From positions 372,001 through 436,000 of the forward strand of contig JACGCM010000155.1 in the NCBI GenBank assembly GCA_014058105.1: a stretch of DNA of 64,000 nt, given 5' to 3'. Shown piece by piece: positions 1-9,672 of the stretch. This DNA comes from Kingdonia uniflora (Eukaryota > Streptophyta > Magnoliopsida > Ranunculales > Circaeasteraceae). Each line of letters begins with the position of its first letter. Within the stretch, counting starts at the first letter, position 1. Under the pieces are notes generated by a model. That model saw only the letters and a list, made by a program, of their open reading frames with translations, ran no database searches and was not told the DNA's origin. The position numbers were made by a program, and so were the translations under genes.

Positions 1-138
1 CCTATGAGTCAACATATTACTTCTCGTGAGAACCGGATTGAGTTCCTTGGAGATGACCGGAGAGACAACCGGAGATGCAACCGGCGTACCTTACATCGGA
101 TTCCTTGGATAGAGTCCACGTATTAAGATTTAAATCAT

Positions 139-489
139 TTAAATCCCATGTACCTTGCATCGGCTGGTACTCAAACTTCCATCGGTGAAACAGGTTTGAG
201 ATGAATAATATGGATTTCCCGGTTGAGGGTACGAGCCCGTATACCCATCAAATTGAGGGTAATATCCTTGGTTTGGGTAATAAGGGTAATATCCATGGGT
301 TTGAGATTGAAATTGATTGTCGGATGGCGGGAATAGTTGGCGAACATGGTGATTCTTACCTTGAGAAGTGTTAGGCATTTGCGACGGATCAAATGTGCCG
401 AATTGATGAGGAAAGACGTTTCTTTGTTGGTTCGTATTGGAGGATTGAGAGTGGTTTTGAGAATTAGATTGGGAGCTTGAGGAAGACAT
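139..489 (-). CDS. Low-complexity Ser/Gln/Asn/Tyr-rich ORF, possibly transposon companion protein N-terminus
   Basis: A 116-aa ORF with ATG at 489. The first 25 residues are almost only Ser, Gln and Asn; the middle is rich in Tyr, Pro, Gly and Gln with repeated YYP/YPQ tripeptides. No folded domain is visible. N-termini of this composition are common in plant SANT/Myb-like companion proteins of PIF/Harbinger elements and in related gene models, so this may be the first exon of such a gene running off the left edge; that link is inference. The 56-bp tandem array lies just upstream of its start. Function unknown. Confidence 0.35.
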   Translation of the reverse strand: MSSSSSQSNSQNHSQSSNTNQQRNVFPHQFGTFDPSQMPNTSQGKNHHVRQLFPPSDNQFQSQTHGYYPYYPNQGYYPQFDGYTGSYPQPGNPYYSSQTCFTDGSLSTSRCKVHGI

Positions 490-621
490 AGTGGTTTTGT
501 TTGTAAGGTAAGGAGGGAGGATAGTGTAGAAGATTAGAAAGGAGGAGAGTGTAGGAGATGAATGACATTTATAGATAGAAAAAACTAACTGTTAATATAA
601 CCGTTGCAAGTGTCCAAAAAA

Positions 622-957
622 AAATATAGCCGTTAATATAGCCGTTGAGTAATTTGTACAACAAGTTTCCAAAACAAAAATATAGCCGTTAATATGTCCG
701 TTGAGTAACTTGTACAACAAGTTTCCAAAACAAAAATATAGCCGTTAATATGGCCGTTGAGTAACTTGTACAACAAGTTTCCAAAACAAAAATATAGCCG
801 TTAATATGGCTGTTGAGTAACTTGTACAACAAGTTTCCATAACAAAAATATAGCCGTTAATATGTCCGTTGAGTAACTTGTGCAACAAGTTTTCAAAACA
901 AAAATATAGCCGTTAATATGGCCGTTGAGTAACTTTTATAACAAGTTTCCAAAACAA
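622..957. repeat. 56-bp tandem repeat array, left half (about 6 copies)
   Basis: About six head-to-tail copies of a 56-bp unit whose core reads tatagccgttaatatggccg, followed by ttgagtaacttgtacaacaag and tttccaaaacaaaaa. Each unit contains the near-palindrome acttgt-acaagt. Copies differ by only a few substitutions. The same unit resumes at 9380, on the far side of the pararetrovirus, so the array was probably one block before insertion. The interval 490-621 upstream of the - strand ORF holds A-rich sequence and nothing else I recognise. Confidence 0.9.
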
Positions 958-1012
958 CTGATTGTAGTACTATTAATCTGTTAAGTTTGATCATATCACT
1001 GTAAAAAAAAAA

Positions 1013-1153
1013 ACTTTTAAAAAAAACCAAAGAAAAACTATACATGTTATATATGCGGCCAACCAGGTCATAGTATATATAAATGTCCTAAAAAAGACAA
1101 ACAAAAAGCAAAACAAATAATCTAAATTATAGATTTAGATTACAATGATCATA
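1013..1153 (+). repeat. Left terminal copy of the pararetroviral zinc-knuckle segment
   Basis: About 140 bp nearly identical to the coat-protein zinc-knuckle region inside the element (4463-4607) and to a third copy at 9214-9358. It still encodes the C-x2-C-x4-H-x4-C spacing and keeps the Gly before His (cggccaaccaggtcat) that the internal copy has lost. It is followed directly by spacer and the tRNA primer site, so it lies outside the colinear viral genome. It behaves as a direct terminal repeat of the integrated block. Confidence 0.8.
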
Positions 1154-1194
1154 GTTGTATCCCTTGTAATTACTTAAGTTGTATCCCTTTTTTC

Positions 1195-1206
1195 TGGTAT
1201 CAGAGT
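1195..1206 (+). other. Primer binding site complementary to initiator tRNA-Met
   Basis: TGGTATCAGAGT matches the canonical minus-strand primer site TGGTATCAGAGC of plant pararetroviruses and many LTR elements, except for the last base. It fixes the conventional start of the viral genome map about 75 bases before the first ATG (1270). Confidence 0.85.
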
Positions 1207-1269
1207 ACTGTTCATTCTTGAAATTCATGAGACTTAGTTAATTTTAATACGTAAATCCTCATTTATTTT

Positions 1270-2378
1270 ATGAGTAAATCTCTCGAATATCTAGATCTTG
1301 AAGTCAAACCTGAAAATTACAATCTTGTAAAAGACTAACTTTAGATAAAAGTAAAATAACTTGTTATTTTAGAGAAAACTTTAATCATAGATTACATAGT
1401 AATTCAAACGTAGAAAACTTTGAACAACTAAACATCATAGTTGACTTAATTTGTAATTTATCACAAAACATTAAAATAAACTTGAAAAAACTTAACAAAT
1501 TAATAAAATAATCTGATAATACTAAAATAAGTAAAAATCTAAGTTACACTAAAGAAATTTTAGAAGATATATTTAAGACAATCAAAGAAAATAGTTTTAA
1601 AGAAATATATAACGAAATAAAAACTCTAGAAAAAACTATTACAAAGATAAAAACTGAATTATCAGAAACAAATAAACATTTAATAAAAAATTTGTATAGT
1701 AAGTAATAACGAACTTGATTTTAGCAGAATAATTATAAACGAATCAAACTTACAAAACTTTTTAGAAAGTAATAATCTATCGTATGCTCAAGCCAGACTT
1801 ATATATAATCAACTCATTGATAATAATAGAAATCATTTAACAGACTACAGACTTTCTAGCAAAAAATATAGTTTTTTAATAATTTTATTAAAAAAAATAT
1901 TAAGAAACACAAATTTAATTTATAATCAAAATCAAGCTCTAAAAAACGAAATATCTGAAATTAAAAAATAAGGTTTAGAACCTATAATACAAGCAGGAAA
2001 CCGAATAAATATTGAACTTAAACAGTGGGAAATAGGTTTCAAAAATTGGAATAGTAAATTTGAAAAATTTTAAAAAATATTTGAAACTTGGAATATTGGT
2101 TTTCAAAATTTTGAAGAAAATTTTATAAAACTAGAAAATTATTTAAATAACTTTTCAGATTACTAGAATAGAAATTTTGATCACATTGAAAGCAATATCA
2201 AACAAACAGAAATATATATTAACCAGTGGAACGAGAACCTTATTCAATTGCATTATAACATTCAAAAGATTGAATCAAATCTATTTAACTTAGAATTAGA
2301 ACAACCTATTATAACTAGTTCTTCATCCAATACAAAACAATTATTTCAAAATCTACCTAGTAATAATCATAATTTTAA
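1270..2378 (+). pseudogene. Pararetroviral ORF1 N-terminal region, degraded
   Basis: From the first ATG after the primer site to the movement protein. Translation is broken by many stops, the first within about 25 codons. The readable pieces are Lys/Glu/Asn-rich and look helical or coiled-coil, with repeated Trp-Asn-x-Gly-Phe-type phrases around 2030-2240. No known domain is visible. Its position before the movement protein fits the N-terminal extension of a fused polyprotein. Confidence 0.5.
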
Positions 2379-3358
2379 ATGGAAAGATTAAATAGAGGAA
2401 AACAACTCTTTAAATTTAAAAATGAACCATCTACATCTAGATTAGAACAACTGCTATCTGATGAAAACATTAAACAAAGCCTCCAACAACTTAAACTAGA
2501 ATTACTATATGGTAAAAATACAGCATACTTCAACCGTAGAGAAGCTACTTACATGTTTAAATCTTTACATGATTGTAGTGTATTAGAAGATAATGATTTA
2601 AAACTTGATTTAATAACTAGAGAGTCAAAAGAAAAACTTCTTAGAAAGAACTTCTCACAAATGCATTTAGGACTCATAGTAATATCTGTTACAAACAAGA
2701 TAAAAATAGGAACTAGTGCTAAAGCATATGTAACAATAATTGATAAAAGACATACGGATTTTCAAAAAATAATTATAGCAAATGCAGAACTAGATATGCC
2801 AGACACAAAATGCATGATAGCTTGTAGCCCAAACTATACAGTAACAATAAGCGAATTCTTAAAAAAGATAAAAAATTTAGTACAAACGAAAGGATATAAT
2901 ATGTTAAAAAATACAAATAACTTATGGGCAGAAATATACTTTATTGGAAAAGTTTCAAACGCCATAATAGAAGATTCAAAGTTTGAAAAAATGGTACAAG
3001 GTTTAGCTTCAAACTTACAAGAATGATTCTACCTCATAGAGAAGATAATTTAAAACACGCTGGAATAATTTGGAAACTTGAAAATCTTTTAACAAAAAAT
3101 TTAGGCGTACAAGGAAGTAGTTCGAATTATTTCTTTGAAGAAGCAAGGTGCATTATAAGATATACTGATTATAAACCTATAGCAAACATAGTTGAAAACA
3201 ACGATAATGACATAGAAGAATTAATAGATCAATTTAATGTAATAACTAAGATAGATGAAAACATAAAATGGATAGAAAAGTTAGACAATAAACAATTTAG
3301 TGAACATATAGCAAAACTTGCAGAACAGTATTTAGATAATGGAGAAACAAATAAGTAA
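2379..3358 (+). pseudogene. Pararetroviral movement protein region (30K superfamily), frameshifted
   Basis: A 215-aa open stretch (2379-3026) overlaps by 4 bases a 111-aa stretch in another frame (3023-3358), so a frameshift sits near 3024. The first piece has the 30K movement-protein pattern: a hydrophobic strand (LGLIVISVT) followed about 25 residues later by a conserved Asp in IDKRH. In intact relatives such proteins modify plasmodesmata for cell-to-cell passage. No separate start is needed if this was part of a polyprotein. The assignment rests on these motifs and on its position 5' of the coat protein. Confidence 0.65.
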
Positions 3359-4799
3359 TTATTTGAAACGATTATAGACTCTGATAGATATTCAGGAGAA
3401 TCTATAAATGAAATAGATATATGTAGAAACATATCTTATGCAAAAATTAAACCTTGGTTGACAAAACAATTCATAAAAGATATTGAAAAACCTGACGATT
3501 ATTCAGACGATGAAAATGATCAAGTTTATGCTATAAACGATGAAACAAATATTCTTTCTGAAACAACCTATGGATATAAAAAAAAATTTAATAGAAAAAA
3601 AGATTACCCTAAAATAGAATTAGATTATTTACCTTCTAATGCTTCTAGATTAAATTTAGATGATAAATCTCAAAATCAATGGACAAAATTAATAGAATTA
3701 TGGGCAAATGATTTAATAAGAACAACATATAAAATTGATTTTTGCAAACAATGAAAGTAGATTAGAATACTATGTTTCAACAACTAATGATTTTACAAAC
3801 AAATGGTGTAAACAACAAATCTCAAAATTTAGGGAAACTGACGAACAACAATATAATTTGTTAGTAACAGGAAGTGCACCTAATTTTATAAACTTCTTGT
3901 CAACATAATTTTTAGGAGTAAAAAATGATAAACGAAAAGAAGAACAAAATTTTGAAGCAGTAAGAACATTAAATAATCTATATTTAGAAGATTTAATATA
4001 TATTCATGATTACAATACAAAATTTGTTGAAACTTTAATAAAAACTGAAGATTTTAATAACTCCCATTATTTAGATTTATATTTAATCAAAATACCTGGA
4101 ACTATAGGAAAAAAAAATATGAAAAATGGAAAAATGAAGAAGGAAACTATTAATAAAACTATATGAGATAGAATAAATTTTGTTATACAAGAATCAAAAC
4201 TTGAATGTTTAAAACACAAAGAATATCAAAGATTAATAAAAATAGGAAAAAGAAGTAATTATAATTTTTGTAAAACAATAATGCCACCAGCATATTTTGG
4301 ATCAAAACATATACATAAAGAACGAAATACAAGAAGTAAGAAATACCCTAAATATTTACGAAAAAAAGATAAAAATTATAAAATCTATAAATCTAGAGAA
4401 CCTAAAAGATTTAATAAAAGAAAATTCAAACATTTTAATTTTAAGAAAAATAATAATAAAGACTTTAAAAATAAACCAAAGAGAAACTATATATGTTATA
4501 TATGCGGCCAACCATGTCATAATATATATAAATGTCCTGAAAAAGACAAACAAAAAGCAAAACAAAAAATTAAAATTTTAGATTTAGATTACAATGATCA
4601 TATCTATTGCCTAAATTCTGATTGTGATGATAGTAACTCAAGTGTGTATAGCATACAAACTGATAGTGATCTAGACATAAATGAAAAATTAAAAACTTTA
4701 GAAATAGATACAACTGATTCTGAATCAGAAACAGATTTTATTTACTCAATAATAGATGTTAAAGACGAAGTAAAACTTTGTGAAGTTTATACAAAATAA
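3359..4799 (+). pseudogene. Pararetroviral coat protein region with CCHC zinc knuckle, degraded
   Basis: Readable blocks at 3458-3754 and 4281-4799 are separated by stops and frame changes (for example near 3752, 3907 and 4165). The N-terminal part is acidic. Then comes a very basic Lys/Arg/Asn tract (about 4310-4480), a zinc knuckle at 4494-4535 (C-x2-C-x4-H-x4-C), and an acidic Ser/Asp tail. This basic-knuckle-acidic layout is typical of Caulimoviridae coat proteins, which package nucleic acid. The Gly normally before the knuckle His is Cys here. Confidence 0.75.
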
Positions 4800-5093
4800 A
4801 ATAAAAAGGAATATTGTAAACATTGTAATACTTATCAAGATAATATGGTAAATTGTAAACACTGTAGTAACATTTGTTATTTTAATTATTTTATGTATAA
4901 ACGAATTAAATTATACTGTGAAGATACACAGAGCAAAATTTTACAATTATAATAAAAATTAAATCAATTAGACAAAGAGAAGATTCAAATAGAACTTAAA
5001 ATGTCTCTTTTAGAAGTGATGAATGAAAAACCAGAAACTTCAAATAACATGATTAAGACCGTAAAAAGATGTTGCATGATATAATATTTAAAT
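4800..5093 (+). other. Pararetroviral linker with second Cys cluster
   Basis: Between coat protein and protease. Just after the stop at 4797 the sequence encodes a Cys-rich patch (C-x2-C, nine residues, C-x2-C, three residues, C; about 4816-4885), which resembles the second cysteine motif known in badnavirus-type coat proteins. Stops interrupt it. It lies outside the ORFs either side. Confidence 0.4.
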
Positions 5094-5834
5094 ATGTTAT
5101 TAATAGTAGTCGAATTAGAATTTGAAAACAATAAGAGATTACCTTTTAAAACACTATTTGACACTGGTGCATCAAAATGCATGATAAAAAATGTAGTACC
5201 GCCAAACATAGTAAAAAATGACAGAAAGAAAAAAGTCAGCTTAGCTCATAATTCTTATAAAACATTAGATAAATATATAACAAACGTGCATATATATTTA
5301 AACACAACAAGATATACTCTACCTATGACTTATGTTGTAAATCAAAACGAATTCAATACTCAACATGATTTGATTATAGGTTTAAATTTTATTAATACAT
5401 TTGCTATGATACAATTAACTCCACAAACAATAGCTTTCATACCCAAAGCTTCTAATATAAATTTTTCTATTAGCCCTTATAATTTTTATTCATTACTAAC
5501 ACAACCTTTGGAAAAACAAGATGACACAAATAAACAAAGTAAGTTTGAAACTATTTTTGATGAGGAAGAAAGAACTATAGAAGATAATTTAAAAGATGTA
5601 GGTGTAATTAATAGTTTAAAAAATAATATTGAAATAATTAAACTGGCACCAAAGTTAGAGGATGATTTAGAAATACAGAAAATCATTCAGTTAGCAGAAA
5701 CAAGTAAATTATTTTTAGTAAATCCGAACCCTTTACAACATTGGGACAAAAATAAAATTTATGCAGAAATTAAACTAAAAGACGAAAACTTAACTATAAG
5801 AACCAAATATCTAGCATATAATATAGAAGATTAA
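5094..5834 (+). pseudogene. Pararetroviral aspartic protease region
   Basis: A 246-aa open stretch. The active-site motif FDTGASKCMI falls at about residues 22-31 (5157-5186), and a hydrophobic IIGLNF segment about 75 residues later fits the second half of a retropepsin fold. The C-terminal half is acidic and leads to the reverse transcriptase. In intact relatives this protease cleaves the polyprotein. This is one of the least damaged parts of the element, but it is cut from the RT by a stop at 5832-5834. Confidence 0.75.
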
Positions 5835-5858
5835 AAGGAGTTTAAAATACAAATAGAA

Positions 5859-7090
5859 ATGTTATTAACGATGAAATTCATAAGAAAATCAAACAACCCT
5901 CATAGATCAGCCTCTTTTATGGTACGAAATACTAATGAAATGAAATGCGGAAAAGCTAGAATGATAATTAACTATAAACGATTAAATGACAATACTATAG
6001 ATGACGGATACAAAATCCCTAATAAAGACATGCTCATAAACAACATTCAAGATAAAACTCTATATTCCAAATTTGACTGCAAAAATGGATTTTGGCAATT
6101 AAAAATATTCGAAACAAGTATACCTTGGACAACTTTTACCTGTCCTGAAGGTCATTATTAATGGTTTGTAATGCCATTTGGACTTAAAAACACTCCACAA
6201 ATCTTTCAACAAAAAATGGATAATATATTCAAAACATATTCTGATTTCTGTTTAGTATACATAGATGATATACTAGTTTTTTCTATTTCTTTAGAAAATC
6301 ATAAAAAACATTTAAAAATTATTTTAGCTGCATTAATTGATAACGGTATAACAATTAGTACAACGAAAATGGAACTATGTAAACCAGACATCGAATATTT
6401 AGGTTTATATATAAAAGGAGGAAAAATTGAATTACAAGAACATATAGTTAATTTTTTTTTGAATTTCCTGATAAAATTGAAGAAACTAAGAAACTTCAAG
6501 CCTTTCAAGGAATATTAAATTATGCAAGAAACTTTATTCCTAACTTAGCAAAACTTGTAGGACCTTTATTTAGTAAAACTAGTACTAAGGGTAATAAATA
6601 TTTTAATCCTGAAGATATCGAACAAGTAAAGAAAATAAAATAAGTAGTTCAAACTTTACAACCATTAAATCTATCTTTAGAATCAGACTATAAAATTGTT
6701 GAGACTAACGCCTCAAAAGAAGGTTGAGGTGGAATATTAAAAGCAAAAAATAGAAACAGTTACGAAGATGAAAAACTATGTAGATACTGCAGTGGTAATT
6801 TTAATGGAGTACAAAAGAAACTATCATCAACAGATTTAGAAATATTAGGAATAATTAATACTATAAATTCCTTTGAACTATTTTTAACAAATGAAAATTT
6901 TGATTTAAGAACAAATGCCAATAATATTAAAAAGGCTTTTGAAACAAAAACTGCTACAACTTCAAATAATAGAAGATGGACAAATTTTATTGATTGTTTT
7001 ATAAATAGAGGATTAAAACCAAATATAGTGCATACAAGGGGCAAAAATAATTTACTTGCTGACTTTCTAAGTATAAAACTTTTTGTATAA
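5859..7090 (+). pseudogene. Pararetroviral reverse transcriptase / RNase H, inactivated
   Basis: RT fingers and palm are readable: a Lys-Arg-Leu-Asn motif near 5980, an FDCKNGFWQ block carrying the first catalytic Asp (about 6070), MPFGLKNTP (6171) and the YIDD active site (6258-6269). A TAA at 6159-6161 splits the RT; a frame change follows near 6460. In RNase H (about 6690-7050) the first catalytic Asp is Asn (ETNAS), a conserved Trp is a stop (GG-TGA-GG), and the third motif Asp is also Asn (RTNAN). RNase H could not work even if read through. Confidence 0.85.
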
Positions 7091-7120
7091 TTTTTATTTT
7101 ACAGCAATGCAGGAAGAAAC

Positions 7121-8656
7121 ATGTTTACTAGATCATCGTCGTCTTCATCCCCAAATCTAAACAATAGTAATAGAGAAAACAATTTTTCAAACTTCAAAAC
7201 AACAAAAACTATAATGTTCGATAACATTAGGATAACTGCTCCTTACGGAGAAAACTTAAGATTTAATACTATTTAAGGAAACCTTTCTCCTCAGAGTTCT
7301 ATTATGTTACATAACATTTTCAGCTACAAACAACATTTTCAAAACCAAAAAGTACTGGAGCCTTCTTTTACTCAATAACTGCTTTAAATTTATGGCTAAA
7401 ACATCTCGAGGAAAAAATAAGTCATTTTGAAGACAAAGTCAGTTATTTTGAAGGAAAAGCAAATCGTTTTGAAAAAATGTTTAATAACTCTATCGCTACA
7501 AATGATTTAAGCAAACATTTAGCAATAGAAACAAACAAAGGTGGTGAGGAACTTCAAAAAAAAGAAAATGAAGTACTTATGAAACATTTTCAAACTCTGA
7601 AACATAAGTATGATACGACTCTTAAAGATTTAGAAGAGGAAAGAAAACAGGCTCGAGAAACAAAAGGAAAACAAGTCCTAAACGTCAAAAAGAAACATTT
7701 TTCGAATACAATTAAAAATATTGGGCACTCTTCAGCCTTTTTATTCTCTCCTAAACTCATTTTTTTTCTCCTAAACTCCAGAAAGAAACCATAAAGATCA
7801 TGAAAACCATACTCCCAGAAGAAGTCCAAACCATCATTCTTGAGAAAAAAAAAACCAACAATTTTTTTTTGTTTGGTTAGAAGTTGCAAAAATTATTCAA
7901 ACAATTGAACAGCCAGGCTTTGAAAGATTTATAACTTTAGAATGTTTAAACCCTAGCTATACCAGTAACCCTTGTCCTCATCCACACTGTCCTTATGACC
8001 ACTCAATCTGCCTTCTACACTTAAACCTTGACATGTTCTAAATAAACTGTTTTCCTTATTCAAATTTTTGGTTCCTTAAAAACTTTGGTTTAACTTTTGG
8101 TATACTTTTAGACTTTAGCTTTATCAAAAGTTTTTGTTTCAAAGGGATAAGAGGGCATAATAAACTAAGACAAGCCTTAGGAGAAGAACATTTTTTAGTC
8201 CGAACCACAAACCATTTTGTTCTCACTCCTGAAACTACTGCTCAAGTTGATGTGATAACAGTTCCCCCAGCATGGATTGGTGAAGATCAGTTTTCCCCCA
8301 CACAACATAATTTCTTCATCAGCAACTATTGGCTCTCTTGGTACCAAAAGATTGAAAAAATTGAACAAGTTTCTAAACAAAACTATCGAAACTAGAAAAT
8401 CCATCAAACACAAAAAATTATGGAAACAAAGAATCATTTCAAACTTATTGCTCAAACAGGAACTGCTCGCTATTTTGGTTATGACGTGATCGCAGAAAAC
8501 GTCGTGCCGTATGTTACCATTGACATTTCACCTGAAGAGATCAAAATAACACAAGAGTTAGAAACAATCAAAGACCAATTAACCATGGATTGCTTTCCTG
8601 GAGAAAGCCAAAATGACGACGTAGACGACATTGATTGGGAAACAATGAGAGACTAA
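7121..8656 (+). pseudogene. Pararetroviral second ORF, degraded, function unknown
   Basis: An ATG at 7121, 32 bases after the RNase H stop, opens a Ser/Asn-rich N-terminus. A Lys/Glu-rich coiled-coil segment follows (7477-7720), then broken sequence, then an acidic C-terminal stretch ending at 8656 (Asp-Asp-Val-Asp-Asp-Ile-Asp). Pyrimidine-rich sequence ending in ACAG (7090-7104) sits just upstream and looks like a splice acceptor. A second ORF of unknown role downstream of the polyprotein is a feature of florendovirus-type genomes; a transactivator role is only a guess. Confidence 0.5.
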
Positions 8657-8957
8657 ATCCGTCATCCATGACGTATCAAGATAAATAACAAGGATAAGTA
8701 TAACAGCTCAGAACCCATTACTGAGTTATAATAATGTAAGTTGGCCCATTAATAGTCATGAGTCATTATTTTGCTTTACGCGTGTTTTTATCTGATGCTC
8801 GGGAATACCCCACAAATGTTGTCGCCCATGTGCAATGAGTATCTTGTGTATACCATTTACTTGGTTTATTTCCTAAAGTTTATTGTCGATGGGGCCTAAT
8901 GAGCATCCGAGAAAACTTTGCGAATTTGAAACAAGTTGAAGTTCGGAGTCCTTTGCC

Positions 8958-8964
8958 TATATAA
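8958..8964 (+). promoter_or_regulatory. Pararetroviral TATA box (35S-like promoter)
   Basis: TATATAA in cctatataaggcag, about 300 bases after the last ORF and 146 bases before the poly(A) signal. That spacing is expected when the terminally redundant viral RNA passes the signal once. Upstream, a tgacgt element (about 8668) resembles the as-1-type activator sites of 35S promoters. A purine-rich leader (gagagaaaagaaaagagaag) follows. Confidence 0.7.
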
Positions 8965-9103
8965 GGCAGTTATGTATAGAGTTTGAAGGGGAGAGAAAAG
9001 AAAAGAGAAGAAAAGAAGCAATTCAGTCTGTAAGTCCAAGTTTTCTTCAAATTCTTGTATGAGTTCTTACGTAACAACCTTGTAATTATTCAGGCTTTCT
9101 GTC

Positions 9104-9109
9104 AATAAA
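9104..9109 (+). terminator. Pararetroviral polyadenylation signal
   Basis: AATAAA in gtcaataaagttttt, preceded by T-rich sequence. It lies about 145 bases downstream of the TATA box, as in other plant pararetroviruses. Confidence 0.65.
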
Positions 9110-9213
9110 GTTTTTATTCAGGTATCCCTCTATTTTTATTTATATTTTTTAGATAGAGGTAGTATTAGCCTTAGCAAATCCCATGAAGAACATATGATTT
9201 GTGTGTGGAAAAA

Positions 9214-9358
9214 AAACTTTAAAAATAAACCAAAGAGAAACTATACATGTTATATATGCGGCCAACCAGGTCATAATATATATAAATGTCCTGAAAAAGA
9301 CAAACAAAAAGTCAAAAAAATAATTAAAATTTTAGATTTAGATTACAATGATCATATC
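9214..9358 (+). repeat. Right terminal copy of the pararetroviral zinc-knuckle segment
   Basis: About 145 bp in the same orientation as the left copy and the internal coat-protein segment. It encodes an intact-spacing knuckle with the ancestral Gly-His pair. It begins abruptly after non-matching sequence (gtgtgtggaaaaa) and ends at tgatcatatcagtgta. A partial echo of that end (tgatcatatcactgta) occurs at 989-1003, just before the left copy. Confidence 0.8.
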
Positions 9359-9379
9359 AGTGTAATCTAAATAATTGAA

Positions 9380-9560
9380 AAATATAGCCGTTAATATAGC
9401 CGTTAATATGTTTGTTGAGTAACTTGTACAACAAGTTTCCAAAACAAAAATATAGCTGTTAATATGGCCGTTGAGTAACTTATACAACAAGTTTTCAAAA
9501 TAAAAATATAGCCGTTAATATATCCGTTGAGTAACTAGTACAATCAGTTTCCAAAAATAT
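9380..9560. repeat. 56-bp tandem repeat array, right half (about 3 copies)
   Basis: Three degenerate copies of the same unit as 622-957, the last running into A-rich sequence. The following 9561-9672 is AT-rich with no gene. The two halves in the same orientation indicate that the pararetrovirus sits within a pre-existing array. Confidence 0.85.
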
Positions 9561-9672
9561 AATTTTCAAAATAAAAAATATATTAATACTCCGAATAAAA
9601 CATAGTTTAAAGAATATTAATACACAACATAGTTTAAACAAAACATAAATAAAAGTTCTAAATCAAACATAG

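Larger units (their letters stand above)
1013..9358 (+). mobile_element. Endogenous pararetrovirus (Caulimoviridae), petuvirus/florendovirus-like, defective
   Basis: A nearly complete, colinear but inactivated viral genome. In order: tRNA-Met primer binding site (1195), an N-terminal region, a 30K-type movement protein, a coat protein with CCHC knuckle, an aspartic protease (DTGA), reverse transcriptase (YIDD), RNase H, a second ORF, then TATA box (8958) and AATAAA (9104). The order MP-CP-PR-RT-RH followed by a separate downstream ORF matches petuvirus- and florendovirus-type genomes; I cannot separate these two by eye. Every coding region has stops or frameshifts, so this is a fossil and not an active virus. 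The block is AT-rich relative to its flanks, interrupts a 56-bp tandem array and is bounded by two copies of its own zinc-knuckle segment. Confidence 0.85.

Noticed and set aside
1270..8656. The pararetrovirus as a potentially active virus
   Set aside because: Stops and frameshifts occur in every domain and RNase H catalytic residues are lost; it is a fossil.
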